Made by a program: the position numbers and the translations under genes
Notes under the pieces: model-generated
The model's input: the letters and a program-made list of their open reading frames with translations, nothing else
Databases searched by the model: none
Told to the model about the DNA's origin: nothing
Shown here: piece by piece, positions 41,347 to 50,312 of the stretch
How positions within the stretch are numbered: position 1 is the first letter of the stretch
How the letters are laid out: each line of letters starts with the position of its first letter
Assembly: GCF_001953875.1 (NCBI RefSeq)
Contig: NZ_MQUR01000006.1
Coordinates: 1-64,000 of the forward strand
DNA length: 64,000 nt
Direction: 5' to 3'
Source: Streptomyces amritsarensis
GTDB lineage: Bacteria; Actinomycetota; Actinomycetes; Streptomycetales; Streptomycetaceae

Positions 41347-41409
41347 CGGAGGGCCTCCTTCTCACGTCACTCGCGCCAAACATAGCTCACCCCCAGTGGC
41401 CGATGATGA

Positions 41410-42117
41410 TCAGTCCTGGGCGCGGGAGGTCACCGGGGCGTCGGTGCGGTCGCCCAGGAACTCGTACCAGCGGCGCTGGAGGCAGAGGTAGCGGGTGTCG
41501 GCCTCGACGAGGTCGAGGAAGGAGCCGATCGTCTCGCCGAGCCGCTTGCCGAGGTCCGGGTCGGTCAGGGTGCCGTCCTCGGTGAAGGCGTGGTGGGCGC
41601 CCGCCAGGCTGAACATGTCGGGGTAGACGCGGGCGCCGAGGTGTTCGAGGGGGACGCGCAGGGCCCACAGGCCGCGGTTGCCGCCGACCATCGAGGGCGA
41701 GGCGGAGACCAGCAGGGTCTGCTTGTCCTTGAAGGGCTGCGGGCGGTAGCGGGAGACCCAGTCGACGGCGTTCTTCAGGACGCCCGGCACGGAGGCGTTG
41801 TACTCGGGCGAGGCGATGATCAGCGCCTGCGCGGCCTCGATCCGCTCGCACAGGGCCAGGGCGCCCTCCGGCAGTCCCTCGCCCGCCTCGGCGTCGCCGT
41901 CGTACGGCGGCATGGGGAAGTCGCGGAGGGTGGCGGGTTCCGCCACGGCCCCCGCCTCGCGCACCATCGCGGCGACGAGGGCCGCGAGCCGGACGTTGAC
42001 CGAGCCGGTACGGGAGGACCCGGACAGGACGAGCGTGCGCAGCGAGGTCCGCGGGTGCTCGCCGTCGTGCGGGCGGCCCGGGTCCCTCGGGAAGTGGTCG
42101 GTGTCTGTCGGGTTCAT
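41410..42117 (-). CDS. NADPH-dependent FMN reductase
   Basis: This 235-residue flavoprotein has the NADPH-dependent FMN reductase fold: LRTLVLSGSSRTGSVNVRLA (phosphate-binding loop), the ALIIASPEYNASVPGVLKNA segment contacting the isoalloxazine ring, and DWVSRY. GGAGA precedes the ATG at 42115-42117. It could supply reduced flavin to a monooxygenase. It lies immediately after the spore-pigment operon on the same strand but beyond a strong terminator (42237-42268), so it is probably transcribed separately. Whether it belongs to pigment biosynthesis is open. Confidence 0.88.
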   Translation of the reverse strand: MNPTDTDHFPRDPGRPHDGEHPRTSLRTLVLSGSSRTGSVNVRLAALVAAMVREAGAVAEPATLRDFPMPPYDGDAEAGEGLPEGALALCERIEAAQALIIASPEYNASVPGVLKNAVDWVSRYRPQPFKDKQTLLVSASPSMVGGNRGLWALRVPLEHLGARVYPDMFSLAGAHHAFTEDGTLTDPDLGKRLGETIGSFLDLVEADTRYLCLQRRWYEFLGDRTDAPVTSRAQD

Positions 42118-42236
42118 GCCGTCTCCTGCTTCTCGCTCTGTGCTGCTGTGCCCTTTGCCGATCTGCTGCCCTGCTGCCCTGCTGCCCCGCCCGCTGCGCT
42201 GTCCTCTCCCGTCGCCGGGGGACGGTCCATACGCGG

Positions 42237-42268
42237 CGGGACCCGCACACGCCGGTGTGCGGGTCCCG
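42237..42268 (-). terminator. Terminator of the spore-pigment operon
   Basis: A 14-bp perfect stem (CGGGACCCGCACAC at 42237-42250 and its complement at 42255-42268) closes a GCCG tetraloop. It starts 14 bp past the stop codon of the TcmI-type cyclase gene. Confidence 0.75.
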
Positions 42269-42282
42269 TCCGGGCCGCCGGG

Positions 42283-42624
42283 TCACTTCGCGCGGGGGTT
42301 CTCCCAGCGGTAGAACTCGTGGGCCATCGCGTCCTTCGGGCTGCGCCAGGTCTCCGGGTCGTGCGGGCTGACGTACGCCGTGAGCCGTTCGCTGAGGCTG
42401 CGGAACTCCGGGTGGTCGGTGACCTTGGCGATGGCCGGTCCGGGTGGCCGGTCCGCCTCGATGAAGTGCAGGTAGACGTCGCCGAACTGGAAGAGGCTCC
42501 GGCGTGTGACCCCGACCAGGTGCGGCAGTTCACCCGCGTCCGAGTCCGCGAAGAGCTCGGCGATGTCGGGGCCCGATCCCGGCGCCATGCGGGCGACGAT
42601 CAGAGCGCGGTGCGTGTCGTTCAT
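42283..42624 (-). CDS. whiE ORFVII: TcmI-family type II polyketide cyclase (WhiE ORFVII-like)
   Basis: This 113-residue small cyclase of the TcmI family has a ferredoxin-like fold that closes a late ring of an aromatic polyketide. MNDTHRALIVARMAPGSGPD opens the family domain, and SLFQFGDVYLHFIEADRPPG and RWENPRAK follow; the length is standard. The ATG at 42622-42624 has AAAGG upstream. It is last in the pigment operon, 20 bp after the aromatase/cyclase gene and followed by the operon terminator. By position and family it corresponds to WhiE ORFVII. Confidence 0.92.
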   Translation of the reverse strand: MNDTHRALIVARMAPGSGPDIAELFADSDAGELPHLVGVTRRSLFQFGDVYLHFIEADRPPGPAIAKVTDHPEFRSLSERLTAYVSPHDPETWRSPKDAMAHEFYRWENPRAK

Positions 42625-42644
42625 CCGACTGCTTGCCTTTCGTC

Positions 42645-43380
<736 letters not shown>

Positions 43381-43424
43381 ACGGGTGCTCCCTTCCTGTG
43401 CGGGGCCGCCGGGGCCCCGGCGGA

Positions 43425-44663
43425 CTACGAGGCCGCCGCGGAGCCCTTGCGGACGACGAGCGCGGAGTTCGAACCCATCCGGCCGCGGCTGAGCACGAGC
43501 GCGGTGCGCAGTTCCGCCGGCCGGGCGCTGCCCGTCACCACGTCGAGGTCGTGGCACACGTCGTAGACGTTCGGGGTCGGCGGGACGACTCCGTGCTCCA
43601 GGGCCAGGACGGCGGCCGCGGTGTCGAGCGCGGGAGCGGCGCAGTACGCCCTTCCGGTACCGGTCTTGGGCGCCGTGACCGGCACCTTGTGTCCGTGGTC
43701 GCCCAGGGCGTGGAGGATCGCGGCCGCTTCGGCCGCGTCGGCCTCCGGGGTACCGAGGGCGTCGGCGAAGACGACGTCGATGTCCTCGGGGGCGCAGCCG
43801 GCTTCCCGCAGGGCGCCGCGGACGGCGTGGGCCAGTCCCTCGCCTGCCTCGTCCCGGCGGCGGGTGCCGCTGAAGGTCGCGGCGTGGCCGGCCAGTACGG
43901 CGCGTACGGTGGCGCCGCGGCGGCGTGCTTCGTCCTCGTCCTCGACGACGAACATCGCGCCGCCCTCGGCGGGGACGTAGCCGCAGGCCTGGTCGGTGAA
44001 CGGCCGGTAGGCGCGCTCCGGTTCATCCAGCGTGCTCAGTCCCTCGTACTCCAGCTGGCAGACGATGGAGTACGGGGCGAGGGGCGCCTCCGTCGCTCCG
44101 ACCAGCATGGCCCGGCTGCCCTGGCGGATGGCCCGGTCGGCGTGCGCGAAGGCGTCGAGCCCACCCGCCTCGTCGCTGCAGACGACCCCGCAAGGCCCCT
44201 TCAGCCCGCGGCGGATGGAGATCTGGCCGGTGCTCGCGGCGTAGAACCAGGCGATCGACTGGTAGGGGCCGACGAAGCGCGGCCCCTGCTCCCACAGGTG
44301 CTGGAGTTCGCGCTGGCCGAACTCGCCGCCGCCGGAGCCGGCGGCGGTGACGACGCCGAAGGAGAAGGGGTCGTCCTCGTAGTCGGCCCGGCCGAGCCGG
44401 GCGTCCTCCAGGGCGAGGTCGGCGGCGGCGAGGGCGTGGTGGGTGAACCGGTCGGTCTGGACGAGGAACCGGTCCTCGACCAGGGCGCCGGGGTCGAAGC
44501 CCCTGACCTCGCCGGCGACGCGCAGCGGCAGGTGCTCGCAGCCCGACCGGGTGACGCGGTCCAGGACGCTGATGCCGGACTGGGTCGCCTTCCAGAAGGC
44601 GTCGGCGCCGACGCCGTTGGGCGCGACGACCCCGATGCCCGTGATGACCGTACGGCTGGTCAC
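43425..44663 (-). CDS. whiE ORFIV: Chain-length factor / ketosynthase beta (WhiE ORFIV-like)
   Basis: This 412-residue KS-beta pairs with the ketosynthase and sets chain length and primer decarboxylation. The GTG at 44661-44663 overlaps the KS-alpha stop (GTGA), giving strict translational coupling and 1:1 stoichiometry. The thiolase fold is intact ([20 protein letters not shown] at the start). The position of the active-site cysteine reads [11 protein letters not shown], so residue 165 is Glu where most chain-length factors have Gln and ketosynthases have Cys. Spore-pigment systems may share this feature, but I cannot verify that here. Confidence 0.95.
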   Translation of the reverse strand: MTSRTVITGIGVVAPNGVGADAFWKATQSGISVLDRVTRSGCEHLPLRVAGEVRGFDPGALVEDRFLVQTDRFTHHALAAADLALEDARLGRADYEDDPFSFGVVTAAGSGGGEFGQRELQHLWEQGPRFVGPYQSIAWFYAASTGQISIRRGLKGPCGVVCSDEAGGLDAFAHADRAIRQGSRAMLVGATEAPLAPYSIVCQLEYEGLSTLDEPERAYRPFTDQACGYVPAEGGAMFVVEDEDEARRRGATVRAVLAGHAATFSGTRRRDEAGEGLAHAVRGALREAGCAPEDIDVVFADALGTPEADAAEAAAILHALGDHGHKVPVTAPKTGTGRAYCAAPALDTAAAVLALEHGVVPPTPNVYDVCHDLDVVTGSARPAELRTALVLSRGRMGSNSALVVRKGSAAAS

Positions 44664-45931
44664 GAGACCTCCTCCTTCGGCCGGGTCATGACCACGGCGG
44701 ACTGGAACCCGCCGAAGCCGCTGCCCACGGAGAGCACGCTGCGCAGTTTCCGCTCCCGGGCGACCTTGGGCACGTAGTCCAGGTCGCATTCGGGGTCGGG
44801 CGTCTCGTAGTTGGCGGTCGGGGGCACCACCTGGTGGACCATGGCGAGGACGCAGGCTGCGAGTTCGATGGCCCCGATGGCGCCGAGGGAGTGCCCCACC
44901 ATGGACTTGATGGAGGTCATCGGCGTCTTGTAGGCGTGGTCGCCCAGGACCTTCTTGACCGCCGCGGTCTCGTGGCGGTCGTTCTGCTTGGTGCCCGAGC
45001 CGTGCGCGTTGACGTAGTCGATCTCGTGGGCGGCGATCCCGGCCTGGGCGAGGGCGGTTTCGATGGCCCGGGCCATCTCCAGTCCCTCGGTGGTCAGCCC
45101 GGTCATGTGGTGGGCGTTGCCGAAGGTGGCGTAGCCGCCGATCTCGCAGTAGACGGTCGCACCGCGGGCGCGGGCGTGTTCGAGCTCTTCGAGGACGAGG
45201 ACGGCGCCGCCCTCGCCGAGGACGAACCCGTCCCGGTCGGCGTCGAACGGCCGGGAGGCGTGGGCCGGGTCGTCGTTGTTCGGCGAGGTGGCCTTGATGG
45301 CGTCGAAGCAGGCCACGGTGATCGGCGATATCGGCGAGTCCGAGGCGCCGGCGATGCACACGTCCATGCGGCCCTCCGCGATGGCGTGCACGGCGTACCC
45401 GATGGCGTCGAGTCCCGAGGTGCAGCCGGTGGAGACGGTCTGGACGGGGCCGCGTGCTCCCGTCTGCTCCGCGACGGCGGAGGCGAGGGTGGCCGGCGTG
45501 AACGCCCGGTGCAGGTGCCGGCCGGCCAGCTTGTGGTCCACGTCCCACCAGGAGCCGGACTGGCTGACGGCGACGTAGTCGTGCTCCAGACGGGTGGTGC
45601 CGCCGACGGCGGTGCCGAGGGAGACACCGGTCCGCCAGGCCCCGTCCGAGGTGAGGTCGAGTCCGGCGTCGCGCACCGCCTCGCGGGCGGCGACCAGGGC
45701 GAACTGGATGTACCGGTCCGCGCGGGCCGTCTCCTCGTCGTCGAGGCCGTGCGCGGCGGGGTCGAAGTCGACCTCCGCGGCTATCCGGGAGCGGAATCCC
45801 TTCGGGTCGAAGAGGCTGATGGCCCGCGTCGCCGTACGCCCGTTGGCCAGCAGGTCCCAGAAGTCGCGGACGCCGATGCCGCCGGGCGCGACGACGCCCA
45901 CTCCGGTGACGGCCACCCGCCGGCGGGTCAC
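44660..45931 (-). CDS. whiE ORFIII: Ketosynthase alpha (WhiE ORFIII-like)
   Basis: This 423-residue type II PKS ketosynthase catalyses decarboxylative condensation of malonyl units. The GTG at 45929-45931 overlaps the cupin gene stop (GTGA); a longer in-frame start at 45967 is less likely. The active-site Cys170 is in [19 protein letters not shown]. The histidine motifs are [15 protein letters not shown] and [17 protein letters not shown]. The start [18 protein letters not shown] is typical of KS-alpha. Together with ORFIV it forms the minimal-PKS heterodimer for the spore pigment. Confidence 0.97.
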   Translation of the reverse strand: MTRRRVAVTGVGVVAPGGIGVRDFWDLLANGRTATRAISLFDPKGFRSRIAAEVDFDPAAHGLDDEETARADRYIQFALVAAREAVRDAGLDLTSDGAWRTGVSLGTAVGGTTRLEHDYVAVSQSGSWWDVDHKLAGRHLHRAFTPATLASAVAEQTGARGPVQTVSTGCTSGLDAIGYAVHAIAEGRMDVCIAGASDSPISPITVACFDAIKATSPNNDDPAHASRPFDADRDGFVLGEGGAVLVLEELEHARARGATVYCEIGGYATFGNAHHMTGLTTEGLEMARAIETALAQAGIAAHEIDYVNAHGSGTKQNDRHETAAVKKVLGDHAYKTPMTSIKSMVGHSLGAIGAIELAACVLAMVHQVVPPTANYETPDPECDLDYVPKVARERKLRSVLSVGSGFGGFQSAVVMTRPKEEVS

Positions 45932-46371
45932 GAGATCGCTCCTGTACGGTCCGGCGGCTGCTCCCATGCGGTTCCCTCCGGGTTCGGGGCCTGCTCGGTG
46001 TCCACGTGTCCCAGCTCGGGGCGCGGGGCGAGGGGGCCGAGGTGGAAGACCATGCGTGCTTCGGTGTCCCCGACGTTGCGGAAGCGGTGGCGGGTGTTCA
46101 GGGGGACGAGGAGTCCCTGGTCGGTGCGCAGCGGGTGGGGTTCCCCGTCGAGGTCGACCTCCAGCCGGCCGCTGACGACGTACACGAACTCCTCGGAGTA
46201 CGGGTGGTAGTGCTCGGCGATCGACTCTCCGGGGGCCATGATGGCCAGCCCCATGAAGCCGCTGGTCGAGCCCACCGAGGTCGGGGTGAGTACGGCCCTC
46301 AGGTCGCCACCGCGCCGGCGGTTGGGCGGCGTCTCGCTCAGGTCCACGATGCGTGGGCGCTGTTGGGTCAT
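45928..46371 (-). CDS. whiE ORFII: Cupin protein of the spore-pigment cluster (WhiE ORFII-like)
   Basis: This 147-residue single-domain cupin has a first metal motif [19 protein letters not shown] (His-x-His with a following Glu) and a second motif around [14 protein letters not shown] with its His. The ATG at 46369-46371 has an AGGAGG site. Proteins at this position in whiE, cur and sch clusters are needed for normal pigment, but their reaction is unsettled. Its stop overlaps the KS-alpha start, coupling the two. Confidence 0.92.
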   Translation of the reverse strand: MTQQRPRIVDLSETPPNRRRGGDLRAVLTPTSVGSTSGFMGLAIMAPGESIAEHYHPYSEEFVYVVSGRLEVDLDGEPHPLRTDQGLLVPLNTRHRFRNVGDTEARMVFHLGPLAPRPELGHVDTEQAPNPEGTAWEQPPDRTGAIS

Positions 46372-46458
46372 GGTGGGTGCCTCCTGGCGTGTGGGGAGAG
46401 CCTCGACGGAGATCGGGAAGGTGGGGGTCGGGGAGGTGGGGCCGGCGGCCCCGGGGGA

Positions 46459-47556
46459 TCAGGACTGCGCGGGTGCCCGGCGGTCGGTGATGAGGTTCAT
46501 GGTGTGGTGCGCGGCGCGACCCCGCCCGCCGGACGCGACCGTCAGCCGGTCGAGCACCGCGGCCTTGCGGGGGCCCGAGACGCCGTAGACGGTCTCGGGG
46601 TCGGCCTTCAGCGGGCCGCGCACGTCGATCAGCCGGACGACGATGTCGTCGCGCTGGAAGATGCTGCTGCTCCGAACGGGGCTCGTGGGCCGGCGTGCGG
46701 CCGCCTCGTCCTGCCGGGCGAGGAACCTGGCGAGCGCCTGGCCGCAGCCGGGCTTCGCGGGGTAGTAGATCGCGTGCCGCTGCACCTCGTCGGACTCGGG
46801 TTCGGGCGCGGCGATGTGGTGGACGGCCGGGACGGCGGCGCGCATGAAGAACATGCGGGCCGATTCCGGGTCGCCGAGGTCGCGGTCCTGTTCGAGGTAG
46901 GGGTTGATGGCCTCTTCCACGGCGCGTACCTCGGGCTGTTCCGAGACGTGCCGCAGGGCCGCCATCAGGTCGCCCTGGACCTCGACCGTCCGCACCACCC
47001 GGTTGCCGTGCATGAACAGCGAGGTGCGGCACAGGCGGGTGTGGTCGTCGACGCGGGCCGCCGGGGAGGCGTAGCTGGAGAGGATGGCCGCGACGTCCTT
47101 CTCGCTGCCCGGCTTGACGGTGAAGGTGAGGGCGTGGCGCACGATGCCGGCGCCCAGGCGGGGCGTGGCCTGCAGGCGCGCCGTGGCCGGGCGGGACGCC
47201 TGGTCGTAGCCGCGGCCGGTCTCGCGCAGGACGGTGAACTTCAGCGGGCGCATGGAGCGGGCGCACGCGCCGAGCGGCCGTACCTGTTCGGCGTGGTGCT
47301 CGCTGTTGACCCAGGCGAGGTACTGCGGGGCGCTCTCCCACTCGCTCGTGATGAGCCACTGCGAGGGGTTCTCGAAGGACTGGCACAGCTGGTCGCTGAT
47401 GTGGCCCGGGACCGACGCGATGTCGTTGCGGAGCTTTTCGTACGCCTCGAAGAACCGCTGCTGGGTCCCCTCGTGGAGATCCATCAGAAGGACGACCCGG
47501 AGCATGGAGCCGTCGAAGGCTGACTGCGACACCCGTTCGGACAGGGTGGTTGTCAT
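46459..47556 (-). CDS. whiE ORFI: SchA/CurD-like protein (WhiE ORFI-like)
   Basis: This 365-residue protein is first in the pigment operon. The N-terminal 100 residues have an antibiotic-biosynthesis-monooxygenase-like ferredoxin fold ([40 protein letters not shown]). The remainder matches the SchA/CurD-like domain of spore-pigment clusters, including [20 protein letters not shown] and [20 protein letters not shown]. Its biochemical role is unknown. It is divergent from the ORFVIII hydroxylase gene. An 87-bp gap separates it from the cupin gene. Confidence 0.92.
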   Translation of the reverse strand: MTTTLSERVSQSAFDGSMLRVVLLMDLHEGTQQRFFEAYEKLRNDIASVPGHISDQLCQSFENPSQWLITSEWESAPQYLAWVNSEHHAEQVRPLGACARSMRPLKFTVLRETGRGYDQASRPATARLQATPRLGAGIVRHALTFTVKPGSEKDVAAILSSYASPAARVDDHTRLCRTSLFMHGNRVVRTVEVQGDLMAALRHVSEQPEVRAVEEAINPYLEQDRDLGDPESARMFFMRAAVPAVHHIAAPEPESDEVQRHAIYYPAKPGCGQALARFLARQDEAAARRPTSPVRSSSIFQRDDIVVRLIDVRGPLKADPETVYGVSGPRKAAVLDRLTVASGGRGRAAHHTMNLITDRRAPAQS

Positions 47557-47831
47557 CTACTCACTCCTTCATGAGGGGGTGGAGATCCATCGCGTACGGA
47601 CCCCTCGTCCGTCACCGGTGGCCTCTGCCCGGGCCGGCGGCCGCCTCGCCGGGGAAGGACAGGCCGGCGCGTCCCGGGGGGAGCCGCTGTCGCTCATCGT
47701 CATCCGGGGAGGGGCGTACCGCTACATGTCGGGATCAAGCGGGTGACAACCGGCGAATCAACTGGGCCTCATCCCGGATCGGGGGCATAAAGAGTCCACT
47801 CCCCCACACAGAAAACAGGAGCCCGCAGCTG
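47557..47831. promoter_or_regulatory. Divergent promoter region of the spore-pigment locus
   Basis: These 275 bp separate ORFI (minus) and the ORFVIII hydroxylase (plus). In S. coelicolor this region holds whiEP1 and the sporulation-sigma-dependent whiEP2. Here GGGGCAT near 47782-47788 could be a GGGTAY-like -10 for the plus direction, but I cannot assign -35 boxes with confidence. No long palindrome was seen. Confidence 0.55.
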
Positions 47832-49466
47832 ATGGAAGACAACGCCGATGTTCGCGTACCGGTTCTCGTCGTGGGCGGCTCCCTCGTGGGCCTGTCCACC
47901 TCGCTTTTCCTGAGCCGCCACGGAGTGAGGCACCTGCTGGTCGAGAAGCACTCGGGTACCTCCCCGCACCCGCGCGGCCGTGGCATCAACGCCCGGACGA
48001 TGGAGCTGTACCGCACAGCAGGGGCGGAGCACGCGATCCGCCGGGCGGCGTCCGTACTGGAGGGAATTCAGGGCATTCTGCAGGCGCGGTCGCTGACCGA
48101 CGCCGCCGACCACAACTGGCTCATCAAGTCCATCGACCCGTCCGGCGCGCTGGCACGTTTCAGCCCGACCGAGTGGTGCCTGTGCAGCCAGAACAACATC
48201 GAGCCGGTGCTGGCCGAGCAGAGCCGGGCGCAGGGCGCCGACATCCGCTTCGGCAACGAGCTGATGAGCTTCGACCAGGACTCCACCGGGGTGAACGCCG
48301 TGGTGAAGGACCGCACGACGGGCGAGCACATCACGGTGCGCGCGGACTTCCTCATCGCGGCGGACGGCCCGCGCAGCCCCGTCCGCGAGCAGCTGCGGAT
48401 CCCCCAGACGGGTAACGGCGAGCTGTTCCACAACGTGAGCGTCACCTTCCGCTCGGAGCGGCTGGTGCAGGTGCTGGGCGACCTGCGCTTCATCGTCTGC
48501 TACCTGATGCGCCCGGGTGCCGACGGGGCGCTGCTGCCGGTGGACAACGACACGCAGTGGGTCTTCCACGCCCCCTGGCACCCGGACCAGGGCGAAACCC
48601 TGGAGGACTTCACCGACGAGCGGTGCGTGGACCAGATCCGCGAGGCGGTCGGCGTACCCGACCTGGACGTGGAGATCGGCGGGAAGGCACCGTGGCACGC
48701 GGCCGAACGGGTGGCCGAGCGGTATGCGTCCGGACGGGTGTTCCTCGCCGGGGACGCCGCCCACGAGATGTCGCCCACGGGGGCATTCGGCTCCAACACG
48801 GGCATCCAGGACGCGCACAACCTGGCGTGGAAGATCGCCGCGGTGCTGAACGGGTCGGCGGGCATCGGGCTGCTCGACACCTACCAGGCCGAGCGGCTGC
48901 CGGTGGCCAGGGCCACGAGCGAGCGGGCGTCGGCCCGCTCGGCCGAACACAGCCACCCGGGGTACGTGCCTCCGCCCACCATGGGCGGCGGCCCGGGCAG
49001 CGGTGTCCTCACGACGGCGATGGCCTACTGCTACACGCAGGGCGCGCTCGTCGGCGGCGACCCTGATCGGCCCGTCATCCCCGAGACGCTGCAGTCGATG
49101 GGCGACACCGGGACCCGGGCCCCGCACATGTGGCTGACCAGGGCCGGTGAGCGGATCTCCACCCTGGACCTGTACGAGCGTTCCTTCGTGCTGCTCAGCG
49201 GTGCGGGTACGCCGTGGCAGGCGGCCGCGGAGCAGGTGGCCCGGGAGCTGAAGGTGCGCATGGACGCGTACACGATCGGCTCCGGGCCGGGTGCGGACCT
49301 GGTCCCGGCGGGCGGTGCCCCCTGGACCGAGGTCCACCGGCTGGGCGCCGACGGCGCCGTGCTCGTGCGCCCCGACGGTTTCGTCGCCTGGCGCTCGGAG
49401 GGCGCCGCGGCCGATCCGGCGGCGGCGTTGCGCGAGGTCCTCTCGACGGTGCTGCGCCGGGCGTGA
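47832..49466 (+). CDS. whiE ORFVIII: FAD-dependent aromatic hydroxylase (WhiE ORFVIII-like)
   Basis: This 544-residue class A flavoprotein monooxygenase would hydroxylate the pigment aglycone using NAD(P)H and oxygen. The ATG at 47832 follows AGGAG. The Rossmann start is VPVLVVGGSLVGLSTSLFLS, the DG motif lies in ADFLIAADGPRSPVREQL, and the GD motif is GRVFLAGDAAHEMSPTGAFG. The C-terminal thioredoxin-like domain of the PheA/TetX-like hydroxylases follows the catalytic part. It is divergent from ORFI, as in S. coelicolor whiE, where the ORFVIII promoter is activated late in spore maturation. Confidence 0.95.
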   Translation: MEDNADVRVPVLVVGGSLVGLSTSLFLSRHGVRHLLVEKHSGTSPHPRGRGINARTMELYRTAGAEHAIRRAASVLEGIQGILQARSLTDAADHNWLIKSIDPSGALARFSPTEWCLCSQNNIEPVLAEQSRAQGADIRFGNELMSFDQDSTGVNAVVKDRTTGEHITVRADFLIAADGPRSPVREQLRIPQTGNGELFHNVSVTFRSERLVQVLGDLRFIVCYLMRPGADGALLPVDNDTQWVFHAPWHPDQGETLEDFTDERCVDQIREAVGVPDLDVEIGGKAPWHAAERVAERYASGRVFLAGDAAHEMSPTGAFGSNTGIQDAHNLAWKIAAVLNGSAGIGLLDTYQAERLPVARATSERASARSAEHSHPGYVPPPTMGGGPGSGVLTTAMAYCYTQGALVGGDPDRPVIPETLQSMGDTGTRAPHMWLTRAGERISTLDLYERSFVLLSGAGTPWQAAAEQVARELKVRMDAYTIGSGPGADLVPAGGAPWTEVHRLGADGAVLVRPDGFVAWRSEGAAADPAAALREVLSTVLRRA

Positions 49467-49516
49467 CCACCCACGCCCCTCGTCCGCCGGCCGTGCGCGC
49501 GGCCGGCGGACGGGGT

Positions 49517-49756
49517 TCAGCGGCAGGTCCAGCAGCCTGCCCAGCAGCCGGCGTAGGGGTGGACGGTACGGCGGCGGCCCGAGCCGCTGCCGACCCCCTT
49601 CCCGGCGCCGCCCGTCGCGCCGCGGTCACGGGCGCGATCGAGGGACGTCCGGTTCGCGTAGCAGGCGACGACGACCGCGATCGCGGCCAGTTCCTCCGGG
49701 GCGGCGACGCCCTTCTCCACACGCAGCAGGCTCGTTATCGGAACATCGTTCGACAT
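49517..49756 (-). CDS. Small acyl-CoA-carboxylase-epsilon-like protein
   Basis: This 79-residue protein (MSNDVPITSLLRVEKGVAAP, EELAAIAVVVACYANRTS) has the short helical core of acyl-CoA carboxylase epsilon subunits. Its C-terminus is Gly/Arg-rich and Cys/Trp-rich (PYAGCWAGCWTCR). AGAGG lies upstream of the ATG at 49754-49756. Epsilon subunits support malonyl-CoA production, which would suit a neighbouring polyketide pathway. The match rests on the EELAA core and length only. It is convergent with the hydroxylase gene. Confidence 0.6.
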   Translation of the reverse strand: MSNDVPITSLLRVEKGVAAPEELAAIAVVVACYANRTSLDRARDRGATGGAGKGVGSGSGRRRTVHPYAGCWAGCWTCR

Positions 49757-49992
49757 CGGCACGGCCTCTCTCACGGGGGCTGCGCGTGCGCCCTTTTGCG
49801 TCGCGAGGGGCTGACCGGCTCGGCATCGACGCGGGCGGCACACGGGTGGCTCGGCGCGCTGACGGGACGTGTTCCGCGTGCGCGAACCGGCCTGTGGGGT
49901 CCTGTCGGATCTCAAGGACTCCTGTCGCGACCGACGGTACAAGCGCCCGGCGGACGCGGCATGCCGAGTCCGCCGCGGCCGGCGGGACGGCC

Positions 49993-50211
49993 GTGAGCGG
50001 CCACCAGCCCCTGCTCTGCCGGGGGTGCGCCGGCCACCTGTACGCCGTCTGCACGACGGACCACACGGGTGGGAACAAGGTCGGGCAGTGGGAGGTCGAC
50101 CACGAGATGCCCGTGTCGTGCCCGCTAGCGGGGCTGCTGCCGCTGACCGGGCGCGGTGTCTGCGTCCACGACCTGCCCGGAGCCGAGGAGGTGTTGGGGC
50201 CGCGCCGCTGA
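49993..50211 (+). CDS. Small Cys-rich protein (72 aa)
   Basis: This 72-residue protein starts at a GTG (49993-49995) with GGGA upstream. It begins SGHQPLLCRGCAGHLYAVC and has five cysteines in all, two of them in a CxxC, so a zinc-ribbon-like knuckle is possible. The rest is hydrophilic. No family recognised. It is convergent with sbcC across a perfect 38-bp palindrome. Confidence 0.5.
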   Translation: MSGHQPLLCRGCAGHLYAVCTTDHTGGNKVGQWEVDHEMPVSCPLAGLLPLTGRGVCVHDLPGAEEVLGPRR

Positions 50212-50239
50212 AGTCCGGCGGATTGGGCCACACGGGTGA

Positions 50240-50277
50240 GTTCCGTCCGCCGCGGCGATCGCCGCGGCGGACGGAAC
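50240..50277. terminator. Perfect 38-bp palindrome between convergent genes
   Basis: The sequence from 50240 (GTTCCGTCCGCCGCGGCG) to 50277 is perfectly self-complementary, with GCGATCGC at its centre. It lies 29 bp after the Cys-rich gene and 36 bp before the sbcC stop, so it is a likely bidirectional terminator. It could also extrude as a cruciform. Confidence 0.75.
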
Positions 50278-50312
50278 GTGTCAGGGGCCGGTACCCGCAG
50301 GGCGAGAGGGTG

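Noticed and set aside
42133..42200. CTGCTGCCC-type repeats upstream of the FMN reductase
   Set aside because: Only an irregular short run; no constant period beyond a few copies.
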